A DNA stretch of 64,000 nucleotides from Pseudoalteromonas sp. T1lg88 (GTDB taxonomy: Bacteria > Pseudomonadota > Gammaproteobacteria > Enterobacterales > Alteromonadaceae). Positions 48,714-59,647 of the stretch are shown one piece after another (the stretch's first letter is position 1; the number at the start of each line of letters is the position of its first letter). The stretch lies in the NCBI RefSeq assembly GCF_002964765.1, contig NZ_PQCF01000006.1:271900-335899 (forward strand). The letters are read 5' to 3'. Under the pieces are notes generated by a model that was given only the letters and a program-made list of their open reading frames with translations, did not search any database and was not told the origin of the DNA. The position numbers were made by a program, and so were the translations under genes.

Positions 48714-48741
48714 AAAAAACCCAGCCGAAGCTGGGTTTTTT
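48714..48741 (-). terminator. intrinsic terminator of groESL
   Basis: AAAAAACCCAGC and GCTGGGTTTTTT pair perfectly over twelve bases around CGAA. It lies 24 bases behind groL. Confidence 0.95.
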
Positions 48742-48764
48742 AACGAACTAGATGTTCTGGGGGA

Positions 48765-50453
<1,689 letters not shown>

Positions 50454-50467
50454 CTAGGGAGGCTAAT

Positions 50468-50755
50468 TTAGCCTACGATACCGAGAATGTTGTCTTCACG
50501 CATGATCAGGTATTCCTGGCCTTCGATCTTCTCTGTTTTTTCAACATAAGAGCCGAATAGCACTGTGTCACCCGCTTTTACTTCTAACGCGCGTACTTCG
50601 CCGTTATCCAATACACGGCCATTGCCCACTGCAATTACTTCACCACGTGAAGATTTCTCTGCGGCAGAACCGGTAAGCACGATGCCGCCAGCAGACTTGG
50701 TTTCTTCTTCTAGACGCTTAACGATCACGCGATCATGTAAAGGACGAATGTTCAT
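50468..50755 (-). CDS. groS: co-chaperonin GroES
   Basis: The 95 aa lid subunit for Gro[23 protein letters not shown] opens it, the mobile loop is [17 protein letters not shown] and [16 protein letters not shown] follows; the C-terminus is DNILGIV. It is the first gene of the groSL operon, with a sigma-32 type promoter 64 bases upstream. Confidence 0.98.
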   Translation of the reverse strand: MNIRPLHDRVIVKRLEEETKSAGGIVLTGSAAEKSSRGEVIAVGNGRVLDNGEVRALEVKAGDTVLFGSYVEKTEKIEGQEYLIMREDNILGIVG

Positions 50756-50818
50756 TTGTTTAGTTCTCCTAACAGTTTCTGAACAACTACAGAAAATCTT
50801 AAAATTTGATTGTGTACT

Positions 50819-50848
50819 TTTATGGGGGTGAGCAAATTAAAACCCAAG
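50819..50848 (-). promoter_or_regulatory. sigma-32 heat-shock promoter of groSL
   Basis: On the minus strand CTTGGG (50848-50843), 15 bases, then CCCCATAAA (50827-50819) agree well with the heat-shock consensus CTTGAA - 13 to 17 - CCCCATNTA. No CIRCE operator is present. The -35 box abuts the hairpin at the end of fxsA. Confidence 0.8.
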
Positions 50849-50873
50849 AGTAAAAGTTAAAAATTTTACTCTT
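50846..50873 (-). terminator. A+T-rich hairpin at the end of fxsA
   Basis: AAGAGTAAAA and TTTTACTCTT pair perfectly around an eight-base loop. The fxsA stop codon lies in the stem. The stem is A+T-rich, so termination strength is doubtful. Confidence 0.4.
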
Positions 50874-51360
50874 TACGTTCAAATTCACCTTCAATTGTGG
50901 TGTTTGATTGGCCGCGCTCTGAGTGTACTGAATGCTGCTCTGAGCTGTGATGGCTTGTACGCGAACTATGATAATGTGCGCTGAAGCCACCACCTTGAGT
51001 CATATGCACCTGCGCTTGTGAGGCAAAGGCAGCCGACATGCGTTTACGCACCGCCGGAGTTAACAATAGAAAACCGAACACATCGGTCACAATACCCGGT
51101 GTTAATAATAAAACCCCGGCGATAATCACGCAGATACCGGTAAACATTTGCTCTGCCGGCATTTGTCCCTGCGCCATTTGCAGCTGAGCATCACGCATAG
51201 CACCCATGCCTTGTTGCTTCACTAATTTTGCACCTAGGATGGCGGTCACCACTATCAGGGCTATGGTCGCAAAGCCACCAATAACGTCACTTACCTGAAT
51301 TAGCAGGGCAATTTCTATGATGGGGATAATGATAAAAAGTAGGAATAATGCTCTAAACAT
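50866..51360 (-). CDS. fxsA: FxsA membrane protein
   Basis: A 164 aa inner-membrane protein of the FxsA family, known in E. coli for easing exclusion of phage T7 by the F plasmid when overproduced. MFRALFLLFIIIPIIEIALLI and further helices with TAILGAKLVKQQGM and LLTPGIVTDVFGFLLL are family landmarks. The His/Ser-rich tail (YHSSRTSHHSSEQHSVHS) is variable. It lies directly upstream of groSL, as often found. Confidence 0.93.
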   Translation of the reverse strand: MFRALFLLFIIIPIIEIALLIQVSDVIGGFATIALIVVTAILGAKLVKQQGMGAMRDAQLQMAQGQMPAEQMFTGICVIIAGVLLLTPGIVTDVFGFLLLTPAVRKRMSAAFASQAQVHMTQGGGFSAHYHSSRTSHHSSEQHSVHSERGQSNTTIEGEFERKE

Positions 51361-51499
51361 ACTGAGTCTCGTTTAATTCAATGAAATAAATGTGCGGCTG
51401 ACAAGGTCACTTTTCAAGTCTTCTGCCGAGCTTCTATAGGTTTTAACCTTGCTATCGGCTAGTATGGGGTTAGAAAAAGAACGTATAAAAAGGTTCATT

Positions 51500-51820
51500 A
51501 TGACTACCCATTATCGGCTGATATTTACTACCTGCGCTAACAAACAAGAGGCGCGGGCCATGGCAGAACAACTGGTGCAGTTAAAGTTGGCGGCGTGTGT
51601 GAACATCCTTCCAGAAGTAGAGTCTATCTACATGTGGCAAGATGAGGTGACCAGCGCTACCGAAACCAAACTGCTGATCAAAACAAAATCCGAGAAGATG
51701 AACCAAGTGATTCAAACCATTAAAAAATTACACAGCTACGAGGTACCTGAGATTCAGGTAATCGATGTAACAACGGGAAATTTGGCCTACTTCAATTGGA
51801 TGGACGAGGTACTTAATTAA
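51500..51820 (+). CDS. cutA: divalent-cation tolerance protein CutA
   Basis: A 106 aa trimeric protein of the CutA1 family. LIFTTCANKQEARAMAEQLV, AACVNILPEVESIYMWQDEV and TKSEKMNQVI are diagnostic. The ATG at 51500 with AAGG six bases upstream is the start; the longer frame from 51449 is not family-like. Its stop overlaps the dsbD start (TAATG), the common cutA-dsbD arrangement. Confidence 0.95.
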   Translation: MTTHYRLIFTTCANKQEARAMAEQLVQLKLAACVNILPEVESIYMWQDEVTSATETKLLIKTKSEKMNQVIQTIKKLHSYEVPEIQVIDVTTGNLAYFNWMDEVLN

Positions 51821-53649
51821 TGCAATTGCTCATGCGTATCTGGCTGATCATATTTACCCTTGCCTTTAGTGCTGGCTCCTGGGCCAATAACTCGGTGCTT
51901 GATAGTTTACTCAAGACCCAAGCAACCACCTTTTTACCCGTTGACCAGGCCTTTAAGCTGGACTTTGATCAACAAGGTGAAACCCTGCTTATCAATTGGG
52001 ATATAGAGCCCGGCTACTACCTCTACAAGCATAAGTTAGAGTTTGTCGGCAAAGGCGCGACCGTGACGCCCCCCGCCCAGTTGCCCGGCGGTGAAATGAT
52101 TGAAGACGAGTTTTTCGGTCGCACCGAAGTCTATTTTAATGCCGTAAGCTTTAGCTTAAAGGTCAGCAATATTTCCGACGGTGCCTTGGTAAAAATGCGC
52201 TATCAAGGCTGTGCGGAAGCCGGGCTTTGCTACCCGCCCGAGGTTATAGAAATTCCACTTTCCCTGGTCGGCGGTGCAGCTCCAGCAACGACCGGGGCTG
52301 TGACCGATGCCCTTATGGCGCAAGGCACACCCGAGACTAAAGCAAAAGATAACGGCAGCAAAAGCAACAACAAAGGTGAGCAATCGCTAACCGAGCGTTT
52401 GGCCAGTCAAAGCCTGTTCACCAACTTGGTGTTCTTTTTTGTGGTCGGTATTGGCCTGGCCTTTACCCCCTGCGTCTTCCCCATGTTCCCTATTCTGTCC
52501 AGTCTTATCGCCGGACAAAAGCACCTCTCGACCCGCAAGGCCTTTAGCCTGTCCTTCGTCTATGTACAGGGTATGGCCATTACTTATGCGCTGCTGGGGT
52601 TAGTGGTTGCCTACTTTGGCGGCCATATTCAGGGTTATCTGCAACACCCTTATGTGCTGATCAGCTTTAGCCTGCTGTTTGTATTGCTGGCACTGTCTAT
52701 GTTCGGTTTTTACGAAATTCGCCTGCCACAGGGCATGATGGAGCGTTTAACCAAGGTCAGCAACAAGCAACAGGGCGGTAATTATGCAGGGGTTTTCCTG
52801 ATGGGCGTGCTGTCGGGTCTTATCGCCTCGCCTTGTACGACCGCACCGCTTTCCGCGGCCTTACTTTATGTGGCGCAAAGCGGTGACTATATGATTGGCG
52901 CCCTCACCCTGTATGCCTTAAGCCTGGGCATGGGTCTGCCGCTGCTATTACTTGGTACCTCGGGAGGTAAACTTCTGCCTAAGGCCGGTGGCTGGATGGA
53001 GCAGGTAAAAACCCTGTTCGGCCTCTTGATGTTATTCGTGCCTTTAATTCTGCTTGAGCGCATTTTGCCGTTCGAGGTGATTTTACTTATGGCCGGTATA
53101 TTAAGTATAGCTACCGCCATCTACCTGCATTATTGGCAAAGTGGCCAAACTCAGGGCCGAGGCAAAACGATTCTTTGGGCCATGGCCATGACCTTGTTTA
53201 TTAGCGGTTTAATGCTGGTTAAAAACTATGTGTGGCCTCCAACGGTCGTACAACAGGTGCAAACACAGCAACAAGCCGCCAGTGGCGAGTTCGTTCATGT
53301 TGCCGACCTAACTGAGCTCAATGAGCTGCTGGCCAATACAGAAGGCCTGGTTATGGTCGACCTTTATGCCGATTGGTGTGTGGCCTGTAAAGAATTTGAG
53401 CACTACACCTTCCCCAAGGAGCAGGTGCAACAGCAGTTTAAGCACTTTACCCTAGTGCAAATCGATTTAACCGACACCAATGACAGCTCCATTGAGCTGA
53501 TGGAAGCATTTACCGTGTTCGGCTTACCCAGCATCTTGTTCTTTAACCAAGATGGTAAAGAACTTCCGGAATTACGGGTCACCGGCTTTATGGGTGCCGA
53601 CGACTTTGCCGCGCATCTACAAAAAGTACGCGATCAGGCAGGAAGCTAA
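51820..53649 (+). CDS. dsbD: thiol:disulfide interchange protein DsbD
   Basis: Moves electrons from cytoplasmic thioredoxin to periplasmic DsbC/DsbG. A signal peptide (about residues 1-22) is followed by the periplasmic alpha domain with Cys131 and Cys137 (GCAEAGLCYPP), eight membrane helices with Cys217 in FTPCVFPMFP and the partner Cys in LIASPCTTAPLS, and a C-terminal thioredoxin-like domain with WCVACK. At 609 aa all six redox cysteines are present. Translationally coupled to cutA. Confidence 0.97.
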   Translation: MQLLMRIWLIIFTLAFSAGSWANNSVLDSLLKTQATTFLPVDQAFKLDFDQQGETLLINWDIEPGYYLYKHKLEFVGKGATVTPPAQLPGGEMIEDEFFGRTEVYFNAVSFSLKVSNISDGALVKMRYQGCAEAGLCYPPEVIEIPLSLVGGAAPATTGAVTDALMAQGTPETKAKDNGSKSNNKGEQSLTERLASQSLFTNLVFFFVVGIGLAFTPCVFPMFPILSSLIAGQKHLSTRKAFSLSFVYVQGMAITYALLGLVVAYFGGHIQGYLQHPYVLISFSLLFVLLALSMFGFYEIRLPQGMMERLTKVSNKQQGGNYAGVFLMGVLSGLIASPCTTAPLSAALLYVAQSGDYMIGALTLYALSLGMGLPLLLLGTSGGKLLPKAGGWMEQVKTLFGLLMLFVPLILLERILPFEVILLMAGILSIATAIYLHYWQSGQTQGRGKTILWAMAMTLFISGLMLVKNYVWPPTVVQQVQTQQQAASGEFVHVADLTELNELLANTEGLVMVDLYADWCVACKEFEHYTFPKEQVQQQFKHFTLVQIDLTDTNDSSIELMEAFTVFGLPSILFFNQDGKELPELRVTGFMGADDFAAHLQKVRDQAGS

Positions 53650-53663
53650 CCAAGCCTAAATAA

Positions 53664-53700
53664 AGCAAAGTGTCATTTAGGGCACTTTGCTCCTTTCTTT
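53664..53700 (+). terminator. terminator after dsbD
   Basis: AGCAAAGTG and CACTTTGCT pair around a ten-base loop and are followed by CCTTTCTTTT. It lies 15 bases behind dsbD. Confidence 0.7.
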
Positions 53701-53770
53701 TGCCAGCTCTGCAAATTTAACCTCCAAGGTGATTAGACCAGTATTTTGCTGCTATTTTCCTCGAACTCAC

Positions 53771-53776
53771 TATAAT
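53771..53776 (+). promoter_or_regulatory. candidate -10 box for aroQ-accBC
   Basis: A perfect TATAAT about 110 bases before aroQ. The nearest -35-like TTGCTG is 19 bases upstream, longer than ideal, so the assignment is tentative. Confidence 0.4.
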
Positions 53777-53886
53777 AGTTCGCTAAAGTGAGAAAAATTT
53801 GCTATTTGCAACTTTTACCCTTAAGTTTACTACTGATATTTGTATAAACGCTTATAACTCACAAGTTAAAGGATTTTAGTCGCATT

Positions 53887-54339
53887 ATGACTGCAAAGTT
53901 TAAGATTTTAGTTATCAACGGCCCAAATTTAAATATGCTGGGTCGTCGTGAGCCGGATAAGTACGGTTCCAAGACATTGGTACAAATTACCGATGAACTA
54001 AATGATGCAGCCGCGGCACTCAATGTTGAACTAGAGCACTTTCAAAGTAATAGCGAAGCGGCCCTGATTGAGCGTATACATGATGCCTGGCAGCAAGTTG
54101 ATAGCATTATTATTAACCCTGCCGCATTTACGCACACCAGTGTCGCCCTGCGTGACGCCTTACTAAGCGTTGCCATTCCTTTCTTTGAGGTACACCTGAG
54201 CAACATTCATCAACGGGAAGCCTTTCGCCACCACTCTTATTTTTCCGATGTGGCGCAAGGTGTTATCTGTGGTTTTGGTGCAATGGGCTATCACTTCGCG
54301 CTGCAAGCAGCGGTTAGCCGGTTGCAAGATTCGAATTAA
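53887..54339 (+). CDS. aroQ: type II 3-dehydroquinate dehydratase
   Basis: Third step of the shikimate pathway, dehydrating 3-dehydroquinate. The 150 aa type II fold shows [18 protein letters not shown] (Asn11, catalytic Tyr26), [17 protein letters not shown] and [14 protein letters not shown] with His103. It precedes accB-accC with 26 bases spacing, the usual gammaproteobacterial arrangement. Confidence 0.97.
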   Translation: MTAKFKILVINGPNLNMLGRREPDKYGSKTLVQITDELNDAAAALNVELEHFQSNSEAALIERIHDAWQQVDSIIINPAAFTHTSVALRDALLSVAIPFFEVHLSNIHQREAFRHHSYFSDVAQGVICGFGAMGYHFALQAAVSRLQDSN

Positions 54340-54365
54340 AAAACTAACTAATAGGCGGGTTTTTC

Positions 54366-54821
54366 ATGGACATTCGCAAAATTAAAAAATTAATCGAGCT
54401 TGTTGAAGAAACAGGTATTGCTGAGCTAGAAATCACCGAAGGTGAAGAGTCGGTACGTATTAACCGTCACAGCCCAGCTCCAGTAGCTATGCCACAACAT
54501 TACACAGCTGCAGCCCCTATGGCCGCTCCTGCTCCAGCAGCAGCTCCTGCCGCTGAAGCACCAGCCGCAGCACCAGCACAACCTGCTGGCCATCAGGTTA
54601 AATCACCTATGGTAGGTACTTTCTACTCTGCTTCTTCACCTGAAGCGGCTGCATACGTAGAAGTAGGCACAAAAGTAAGCGTAGGCGACACCCTGTGTAT
54701 CGTTGAAGCGATGAAGATGATGAACCAGATCGAAGCGGACAAAGCCGGTACGGTTAAAGCTATCCTGGTTGAAAATGGCGAGCCAGTTGAGTTCGATCAA
54801 CCACTTTTCATCATCGAATAA
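54366..54821 (+). CDS. accB: biotin carboxyl carrier protein of acetyl-CoA carboxylase
   Basis: Carries biotin between the carboxylase (AccC) and transferase (AccAD) in the first step of fatty-acid synthesis. The biotin-attachment site EAMKMM has Lys117; a flexible Ala/Pro-rich linker (about residues 37-74) joins it to the N-terminal helix. At 151 aa it is normal. accC follows after 27 bases. Confidence 0.98.
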   Translation: MDIRKIKKLIELVEETGIAELEITEGEESVRINRHSPAPVAMPQHYTAAAPMAAPAPAAAPAAEAPAAAPAQPAGHQVKSPMVGTFYSASSPEAAAYVEVGTKVSVGDTLCIVEAMKMMNQIEADKAGTVKAILVENGEPVEFDQPLFIIE

Positions 54822-54848
54822 TCGCGTCCCCCAAACAAGGCATCAACT

Positions 54849-56188
54849 ATGTTAGATAAAGTTGTTATCGCAAACCGAGGTGAAATTGCACTTCGCGTAT
54901 TGCGCGCCTGTAAAGAGCTAGGTATTAAAACGGTAGCGGTTCACTCAACCGCGGACCGCGACTTAAAACACGTGCTCCTTGCAGATGAGACTATTTGTAT
55001 CGGTAAGCCGGCCGCCAGCGAAAGCTACCTGGACATTCCTCGTATTATCGCCGCCGCCGAAGTAACCGACGCGGTAGCCATTCACCCTGGCTACGGTTTC
55101 CTTTCTGAAAACGCGGATTTTGCCGACCAAGTCGAGCAAAGTGGCTTTATCTTTATCGGTCCAAAGGGCGACACCATTCGCCTTATGGGTGATAAGGTAT
55201 CGGCTATCGAAGCCATGCGTAAAGCCGGCGTACCTTGCGTACCGGGTTCAGACGGCCCGCTAACGGAAGATAACGAGCGCAATATGCAAATCGCTAAGCG
55301 TATCGGTTATCCGGTGATCATCAAGGCCGCAGGTGGCGGTGGTGGTCGTGGTATGCGTGTGGTTCGCAGCGAGAAAGAGCTTGTAAACTCGATCGCCCTG
55401 ACTCAGCAAGAAGCCAAGCAGTTCTTTGGTAATGGCATGGTTTACATGGAAAAATTCCTTGAAAACCCACGTCATATCGAAGTTCAGGTACTGGCCGATG
55501 GTCAAGGCAATGCTATCCACCTGGGCGAGCGTGACTGTTCAATGCAGCGTCGTCACCAAAAGGTTGTGGAAGAAGCGCCAGCACCGGGTATTACCGCGGA
55601 AATGCGTAAGTACATCGGTGACCGCTGTACCCGTGCCTGTATCGAAATCGGCTACCGTGGTGCCGGTACATTCGAATTCCTGTATGAAAACGCGAGTTCT
55701 ATTTCATCGAAATGAACACACGTATTCAGGTAGAGCACCCTGTAACTGAGATGGTAACCGGTATTGACTTGATCAAAGAGCAGCTAAAAATTGCTGCCGG
55801 TCAGCCACTGTCTATCACTCAGGACGATGTTGTGATCCGCGGTCACGCCATCGAGTGCCGTATCAATGCGGAAGACCCGAAAACCTTTATTCCTTCACCG
55901 GGTAAAATCACCCGCTTCCACCCTGCCGGTGGTCTAGGAATTCGTTGGGACAGCCACATTTATGCGGATTACACTGTACCGCCGCATTACGATTCGATGA
56001 TTGGTAAGCTGATCTGTTACGGTGAAAACCGTGATATAGCCATTGCTCGTGCGCGCAACGCGCTCAATGAGCTGGTGATCGACGGCATCAAGACCAACAC
56101 CGAACTGCACAAGATTATTTTAGCGGACGAGAACTTCCAAAATGGTGGCACCAACATCCACTATCTAGAGAAGAAACTAGGTCTGTAA
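54849..56188 (+). pseudogene. accC: biotin carboxylase AccC, interrupted by a one-base frameshift
   Basis: Carboxylates biotin on AccB. The first frame (54849-55715) holds [20 protein letters not shown], the glycine-rich ATP loop [15 protein letters not shown] and [15 protein letters not shown]. It reads through ENASSIS and stops. The second frame (55712-56188) continues as [20 protein letters not shown] to LEKKLGL. Inserting one G at 55692 (AACGCGAG to AACGGCGAG) restores [19 protein letters not shown] and a full-length protein of about 447 aa. No other defect is visible. AccC is essential in E. coli, so a sequencing or assembly error is likely. Confidence 0.93.
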
Positions 56189-56209
56189 ATTAAATTGTTA
56201 AGCAAAGCC

Positions 56210-56236
56210 AAAGCCGACATGATGTCGGCTTTTTTT
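56210..56236 (+). terminator. intrinsic terminator of aroQ-accBC
   Basis: AAAGCCGAC and GTCGGCTTT pair around a five-base loop, followed by TTTTT. It lies 22 bases behind accC. Confidence 0.93.
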
Positions 56237-56327
56237 GTATTGAGCCTTTGAAAACAATGGTGAGTGGCTGATAGGCCAATAAGTAAGCAGTTGATTTATA
56301 CAAACTTAAATAATCCCCTTCCAGCTA

Positions 56328-56356
56328 GTGACAAGGCCTGGAAAAGTTTTTATACT
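56328..56356 (+). promoter_or_regulatory. stable-RNA-type promoter upstream of the CAU tRNA
   Basis: GTGACA (56328-56333) and TATACT (56351-56356) are 17 bases apart and followed by a GC-rich GCTCGGCGC discriminator. Transcription would start near 56363, about 210 bases before the tRNA. Confidence 0.7.
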
Positions 56357-56415
56357 GCTCGGCGCTTACTTGAGGATATCTCCTATCCTGTAAAAACAAG
56401 GTAAGCATCAAGAAT

Positions 56416-56434
56416 ACAAAATGGCCCTATAGCT
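56416..56434 (+). repeat. copy of the tRNA 5' end and its leader
   Basis: ACAAAATGGCCCTATAGCT occurs here and again at 56568-56586, where it begins the tRNA. The sequence after it does not fold as a tRNA but contains GAAGTGAT/ATCACTTC, a perfect eight-pair hairpin. Confidence 0.85.
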
Positions 56435-56574
56435 TAGGTGATAAACGTAAGCCAAAGGCTTTGAGAAGTGATTTAACATCACTTCGAAAGAGAAGAACGC
56501 GAGGTCGTAGATGACCGAGCTGAGTGCAGATCATCATGGACGTGTATACTCCGACTGCACCAAGTACACAAAAT

Positions 56575-56651
56575 GGCCCTATAGCTCAGTTGGTTAGAGC
56601 GCACGACTCATAATCGTTAGGTCCCTGGTTCGAGTCCAGGTGGGGCCACCA
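56575..56651 (+). tRNA. tRNA with CAU anticodon, probably tRNA-Ile2
   Basis: A 77-base cloverleaf with encoded CCA; the acceptor stem GGCCCTA pairs with TGGGGCC. The anticodon loop CTCATAA has CAT at 56609-56611. The acceptor GGCCC and the CGACTCATAATCG arm resemble E. coli ileX (lysidine-modified, reads AUA) more than elongator tRNA-Met. Presence of tilS modification cannot be seen here, so Met is not excluded. Confidence 0.9.
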
Positions 56652-56774
56652 TTTTTCCTACTTCCCTTGTAAATCATTCCCTGAAATAACCGAACTTTTG
56701 TGTCTTTGGCATACAAAAAGCTTAGTCAGCTTTTATTCCAACTAAGCCTTATAGCTTAAAACCACTTCGATAAA

Positions 56775-57239
56775 CTAATTAAAATCAGTGAGCGCTTCGG
56801 CCAGTGAGCCCTCAGGTTTTTCCACCACTCGCACTAGTTCTGTGTCGCCATCGAGGACGATAAAGGTGGGGGTGTATTTAAGCGCAAATTGCTCGGCCAA
56901 GCCCCTGTCATCTTTTTTACTGTAATCCACGGCCACCAGCTCAAGCTGGGCGAGTTCAACCTTGCTCAGTGCCAGTAACTTTAGCAGTCGCGGTACTTCA
57001 CGCTCGCTGTCGTGGCACCAGGTGCCGAATAGCACCAACAGAGACTTACCCGTTAGCTTGTGCATCTGCGCCAGATCGTCATCGCTTGGAGCAAAATCAT
57101 CGTAGGCGGTGGCAAAGGTTTTATATTCACTCAATAAGCTGGCGCTATCAATCACGCCGATATAGGGCTTATCGTCGGCGCAGGCCGCTGTCGTCGACAA
57201 GGCCATAATTAAGAAACAAAGTTTTAAAAAAGTTCGCAT
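56775..57239 (-). CDS. exported thioredoxin-fold protein
   Basis: A 154 aa periplasmic protein with a signal peptide (LKLCFLIMALSTTAACA) and a thioredoxin fold: LLVLFGTWCHDSEREVPRLL carries a single-cysteine site Cys75-x-x-Ser78 instead of CxxC, and YTPTFIVLDG has the cis-proline. A Cys-x-x-Ser site can bind or isomerise but not cycle as a normal disulfide reductase. Relatives are annotated as thioredoxin-family or TlpA-like proteins; the partner is unknown. Confidence 0.85.
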   Translation of the reverse strand: MRTFLKLCFLIMALSTTAACADDKPYIGVIDSASLLSEYKTFATAYDDFAPSDDDLAQMHKLTGKSLLVLFGTWCHDSEREVPRLLKLLALSKVELAQLELVAVDYSKKDDRGLAEQFALKYTPTFIVLDGDTELVRVVEKPEGSLAEALTDFN

Positions 57240-57395
57240 AGTTATTAATTCTTAGAGTAAATACCTACGCCATTATGACCTTGTTACCAAGCCTTGTCTT
57301 GCCTTATCGAAAGCTGACTCACGAAGCGCTGGCGCCAGTTCAGCTAGCGACAAAGGGGAAATCGACTAAACTTAACATGGTGGTGCGGGGGTTCT

Positions 57396-58250
57396 ATGCT
57401 GGGCATAAATGACGATGTTTTTTCACAATTAGAGACGGGCTATAAGCTACCCGTTAGGCCTGCGGCGCTGAATGAATTGCAGGCTGAGCTAAACCGGAGC
57501 GAGCCCAGCCTGAATAAGGTCAGTGAATTGATCACCGCCGATGTCGCCCTGGCAGCCTTGGTGTTACGCCTTATAAACTTGCCCGAACTCATGTCCGAGC
57601 TGGAAATCACGGATGTAAAACAGGCGGTTAAATTACTGGGACTCAATACCATTAGTCACCTCACCTCCGGCTATTTGGTTAAGCAGGTTTTTCCTCAGCC
57701 TAGTTGCTGTATCTCCTTAGACAGGTTTTGGGATAGTGCCACCGAGATATCGCGGCTGTGCTTGTATCTGGCTCAAGGACAAAAGCACGGTATCGCTCTT
57801 GATAATATACAAACCCTGGGCCTGTTTCATGATATCGGCATTCCGGTTATGGCCATGAATTTTCCTGACTATGTGCAGGTTCTTAGCGCCGCCGATGATA
57901 ACTGTCAGGCCTCGCTTACCGCACTGGAAGACCAACGTTATCCCTGTAACCACGCCATGCTCGGCTTTTATATGGCGAATTCCTGGCATTTGCCAAGCTC
58001 CCTGTGCAGCATAGTGTTGCACCATCATGATCTACACTTTCTGGATGAGCCGCATAGCGAAGAAGAAAAGCTGTACTACGCTATTTTGAAGGTCGCCGAG
58101 AATATCGCTCATGTGCATAAACGGCATCGTGATATCAATCATTGGCGCCAGCTTGAGGCAAAAGTATTTTCAACCTTAGACTGGCAGCAAAGCGACTACA
58201 AACATTGCCTGGAGAATGGCCAGAACCTGCTGCTCCTTGGTGCCCATTAA
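57396..58250 (+). CDS. HDOD-domain protein
   Basis: A 284 aa protein with an HDOD domain over about residues 15-215 (LPVRPAALNELQAEL, DVALAALVLRLINLP, VKQAVKLLGLNTI and the degenerate HD region GLFHDIGIPVMAMNF). These non-catalytic HD relatives act in signalling or stress pathways. No GGDEF, EAL or receiver domain is attached. Its target is unknown. Confidence 0.88.
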   Translation: MLGINDDVFSQLETGYKLPVRPAALNELQAELNRSEPSLNKVSELITADVALAALVLRLINLPELMSELEITDVKQAVKLLGLNTISHLTSGYLVKQVFPQPSCCISLDRFWDSATEISRLCLYLAQGQKHGIALDNIQTLGLFHDIGIPVMAMNFPDYVQVLSAADDNCQASLTALEDQRYPCNHAMLGFYMANSWHLPSSLCSIVLHHHDLHFLDEPHSEEEKLYYAILKVAENIAHVHKRHRDINHWRQLEAKVFSTLDWQQSDYKHCLENGQNLLLLGAH

Positions 58251-58347
58251 AGAGTCCTTCGACCTTAACCTCAGACTTCCCTTGGGCCTGTGTGCCCCTC
58301 CCTGCGGCCATGATACAATGACCAAAAGCACCTAAAAGGACAAGGAA

Positions 58348-58902
58348 ATGGCCATAAGTTCCGCAGCAAAACAACTTAAGTTGATCGTCGGCTCCAAAAA
58401 CCCAGTTAAAGTAAATGCCGCAAAAGCCACGCTTGCCACCTACTTTCCCGATTACCATATCGACTGCCTAGGTGTCGACGCCCCTTCCGGGGTGGCCGAT
58501 CAGCCCCTTGGTGAACCAGATACCCTACAAGGTGCCGAAAACCGCGTGCGTTATTGCCAGGAGCATTATCAGGGGGACTTCTATATGGCCATGGAAGGAG
58601 GCGCGGCCCGCTTCGACTATGGTGCCGCCACCTTCGCCTATGTGGTGATCGCCGATAATCATCAATTGAGCGTTGGCCGTAGCTGCAACCTCCCTTTACC
58701 TGAATCGCTGTTCGAAAAGTTACAACAGGGCCAGGAACTTGGCGATGTGATGGATGCAGCCTTTAATACCACCAATATCAAGCAGCAGGGCGGCGCCATT
58801 GGCCTTCTTACCCGCGGCCATGCCACCCGCCAAAGCACCTATCAACAGGCGCTTACCCTGGCCATGGCGCCCTTTAATCACCCCGAACTATTTTCGAGTT
58901 AA
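58348..58902 (+). CDS. yjjX: inosine/xanthosine triphosphatase
   Basis: Removes non-canonical ITP/XTP from the nucleotide pool. The 184 aa protein matches the YjjX/NTPase family: LIVGSKNPVKVNAAKATL, VDAPSGVADQPLG and MAMEGGAARFDYGAATFAY. It precedes yjjG by three bases, so the two nucleotide-cleaning enzymes form one operon. Confidence 0.93.
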   Translation: MAISSAAKQLKLIVGSKNPVKVNAAKATLATYFPDYHIDCLGVDAPSGVADQPLGEPDTLQGAENRVRYCQEHYQGDFYMAMEGGAARFDYGAATFAYVVIADNHQLSVGRSCNLPLPESLFEKLQQGQELGDVMDAAFNTTNIKQQGGAIGLLTRGHATRQSTYQQALTLAMAPFNHPELFSS

Positions 58903-58905
58903 GTC

Positions 58906-59583
58906 ATGCGTTATCCCTGGATATTATTTGATGCCGATGAAACCCTGTTTCATTTCGATGCCTTTGCCGGCTTACAGGCCATGTTCGCCAAACTCAATGT
59001 TGCCTTTAGCGAGCAGGACTACCGCACCTTTGAGCAGATCAATAAGCCGCTGTGGGTGCAGTATCAGAATAACGAGATCAGTGCCAAACAATTGCAGGAG
59101 AGACGCTTTATGTCCTGGGCCGAGCGCCTAGATATCTCGCCCCAGCAATTAAACTTGTGGTTTATGGAGGCCATGGCGCAAATATGCCAGCCACTGCCAG
59201 GCGCTATCGAGCTGTTAAACGCCCTACAGGGCAAGGCTCGACTGGGGATCATTACCAATGGCTTTACCGAGCTGCAAAGCGCCCGCCTGGAGCAAACGGG
59301 TTTAAAGGGCACCTTTGAGTGGTTGGTGATCTCCGAGCAGGTGGGCTATGCCAAGCCGCATATGGCGGTGTTTGAGCACGCCTTTGAGTTGATGGGTAAT
59401 CCGCCGAAAAACGAGATCCTTATGGTCGGCGATACCCTGGAGTCGGATATTCAGGGTGGTATCAATGCCGGTATCGACACCTGTTGGCTCAATCGCTTGG
59501 AAAAATTAGCGCCCGCGCATTTAACCCCGACCTATGAGGTTAAGTCCTTGTGCCAACTGCGCACCCTACTATTAGACTCTTAG
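58906..59583 (+). CDS. yjjG: HAD-family 5'-nucleotidase YjjG
   Basis: A 225 aa HAD phosphatase acting on dUMP and related nucleotides. Motif I WILFDADETLF has Asp9 and Asp11, motif II ITNGFTELQ, motif III AKPHMAVF and motif IV MVGDTLESDIQGG. The cap lies between motifs I and II, as in YjjG. It follows yjjX directly. Confidence 0.92.
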   Translation: MRYPWILFDADETLFHFDAFAGLQAMFAKLNVAFSEQDYRTFEQINKPLWVQYQNNEISAKQLQERRFMSWAERLDISPQQLNLWFMEAMAQICQPLPGAIELLNALQGKARLGIITNGFTELQSARLEQTGLKGTFEWLVISEQVGYAKPHMAVFEHAFELMGNPPKNEILMVGDTLESDIQGGINAGIDTCWLNRLEKLAPAHLTPTYEVKSLCQLRTLLLDS

Positions 59584-59587
59584 CCAT

Positions 59588-59613
59588 AAAAAATGCCAGC
59601 ATACGCTGGCATT
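59588..59613 (-). terminator. intrinsic terminator of nagP
   Basis: AATGCCAGC and GCTGGCATT pair perfectly with a four-base loop; on the minus strand TTTTTT follows. It also may end yjjXG on the plus strand. Confidence 0.85.
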
Positions 59614-59647
59614 AACACGGGATGGTTGCCACTAATCTAGATTCCGA

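Noticed and set aside
50756..50865. CIRCE operator for groESL
   Set aside because: No TTAGCACTC-N9-GAGTGCTAA inverted repeat is present; the sigma-32 boxes explain the regulation.
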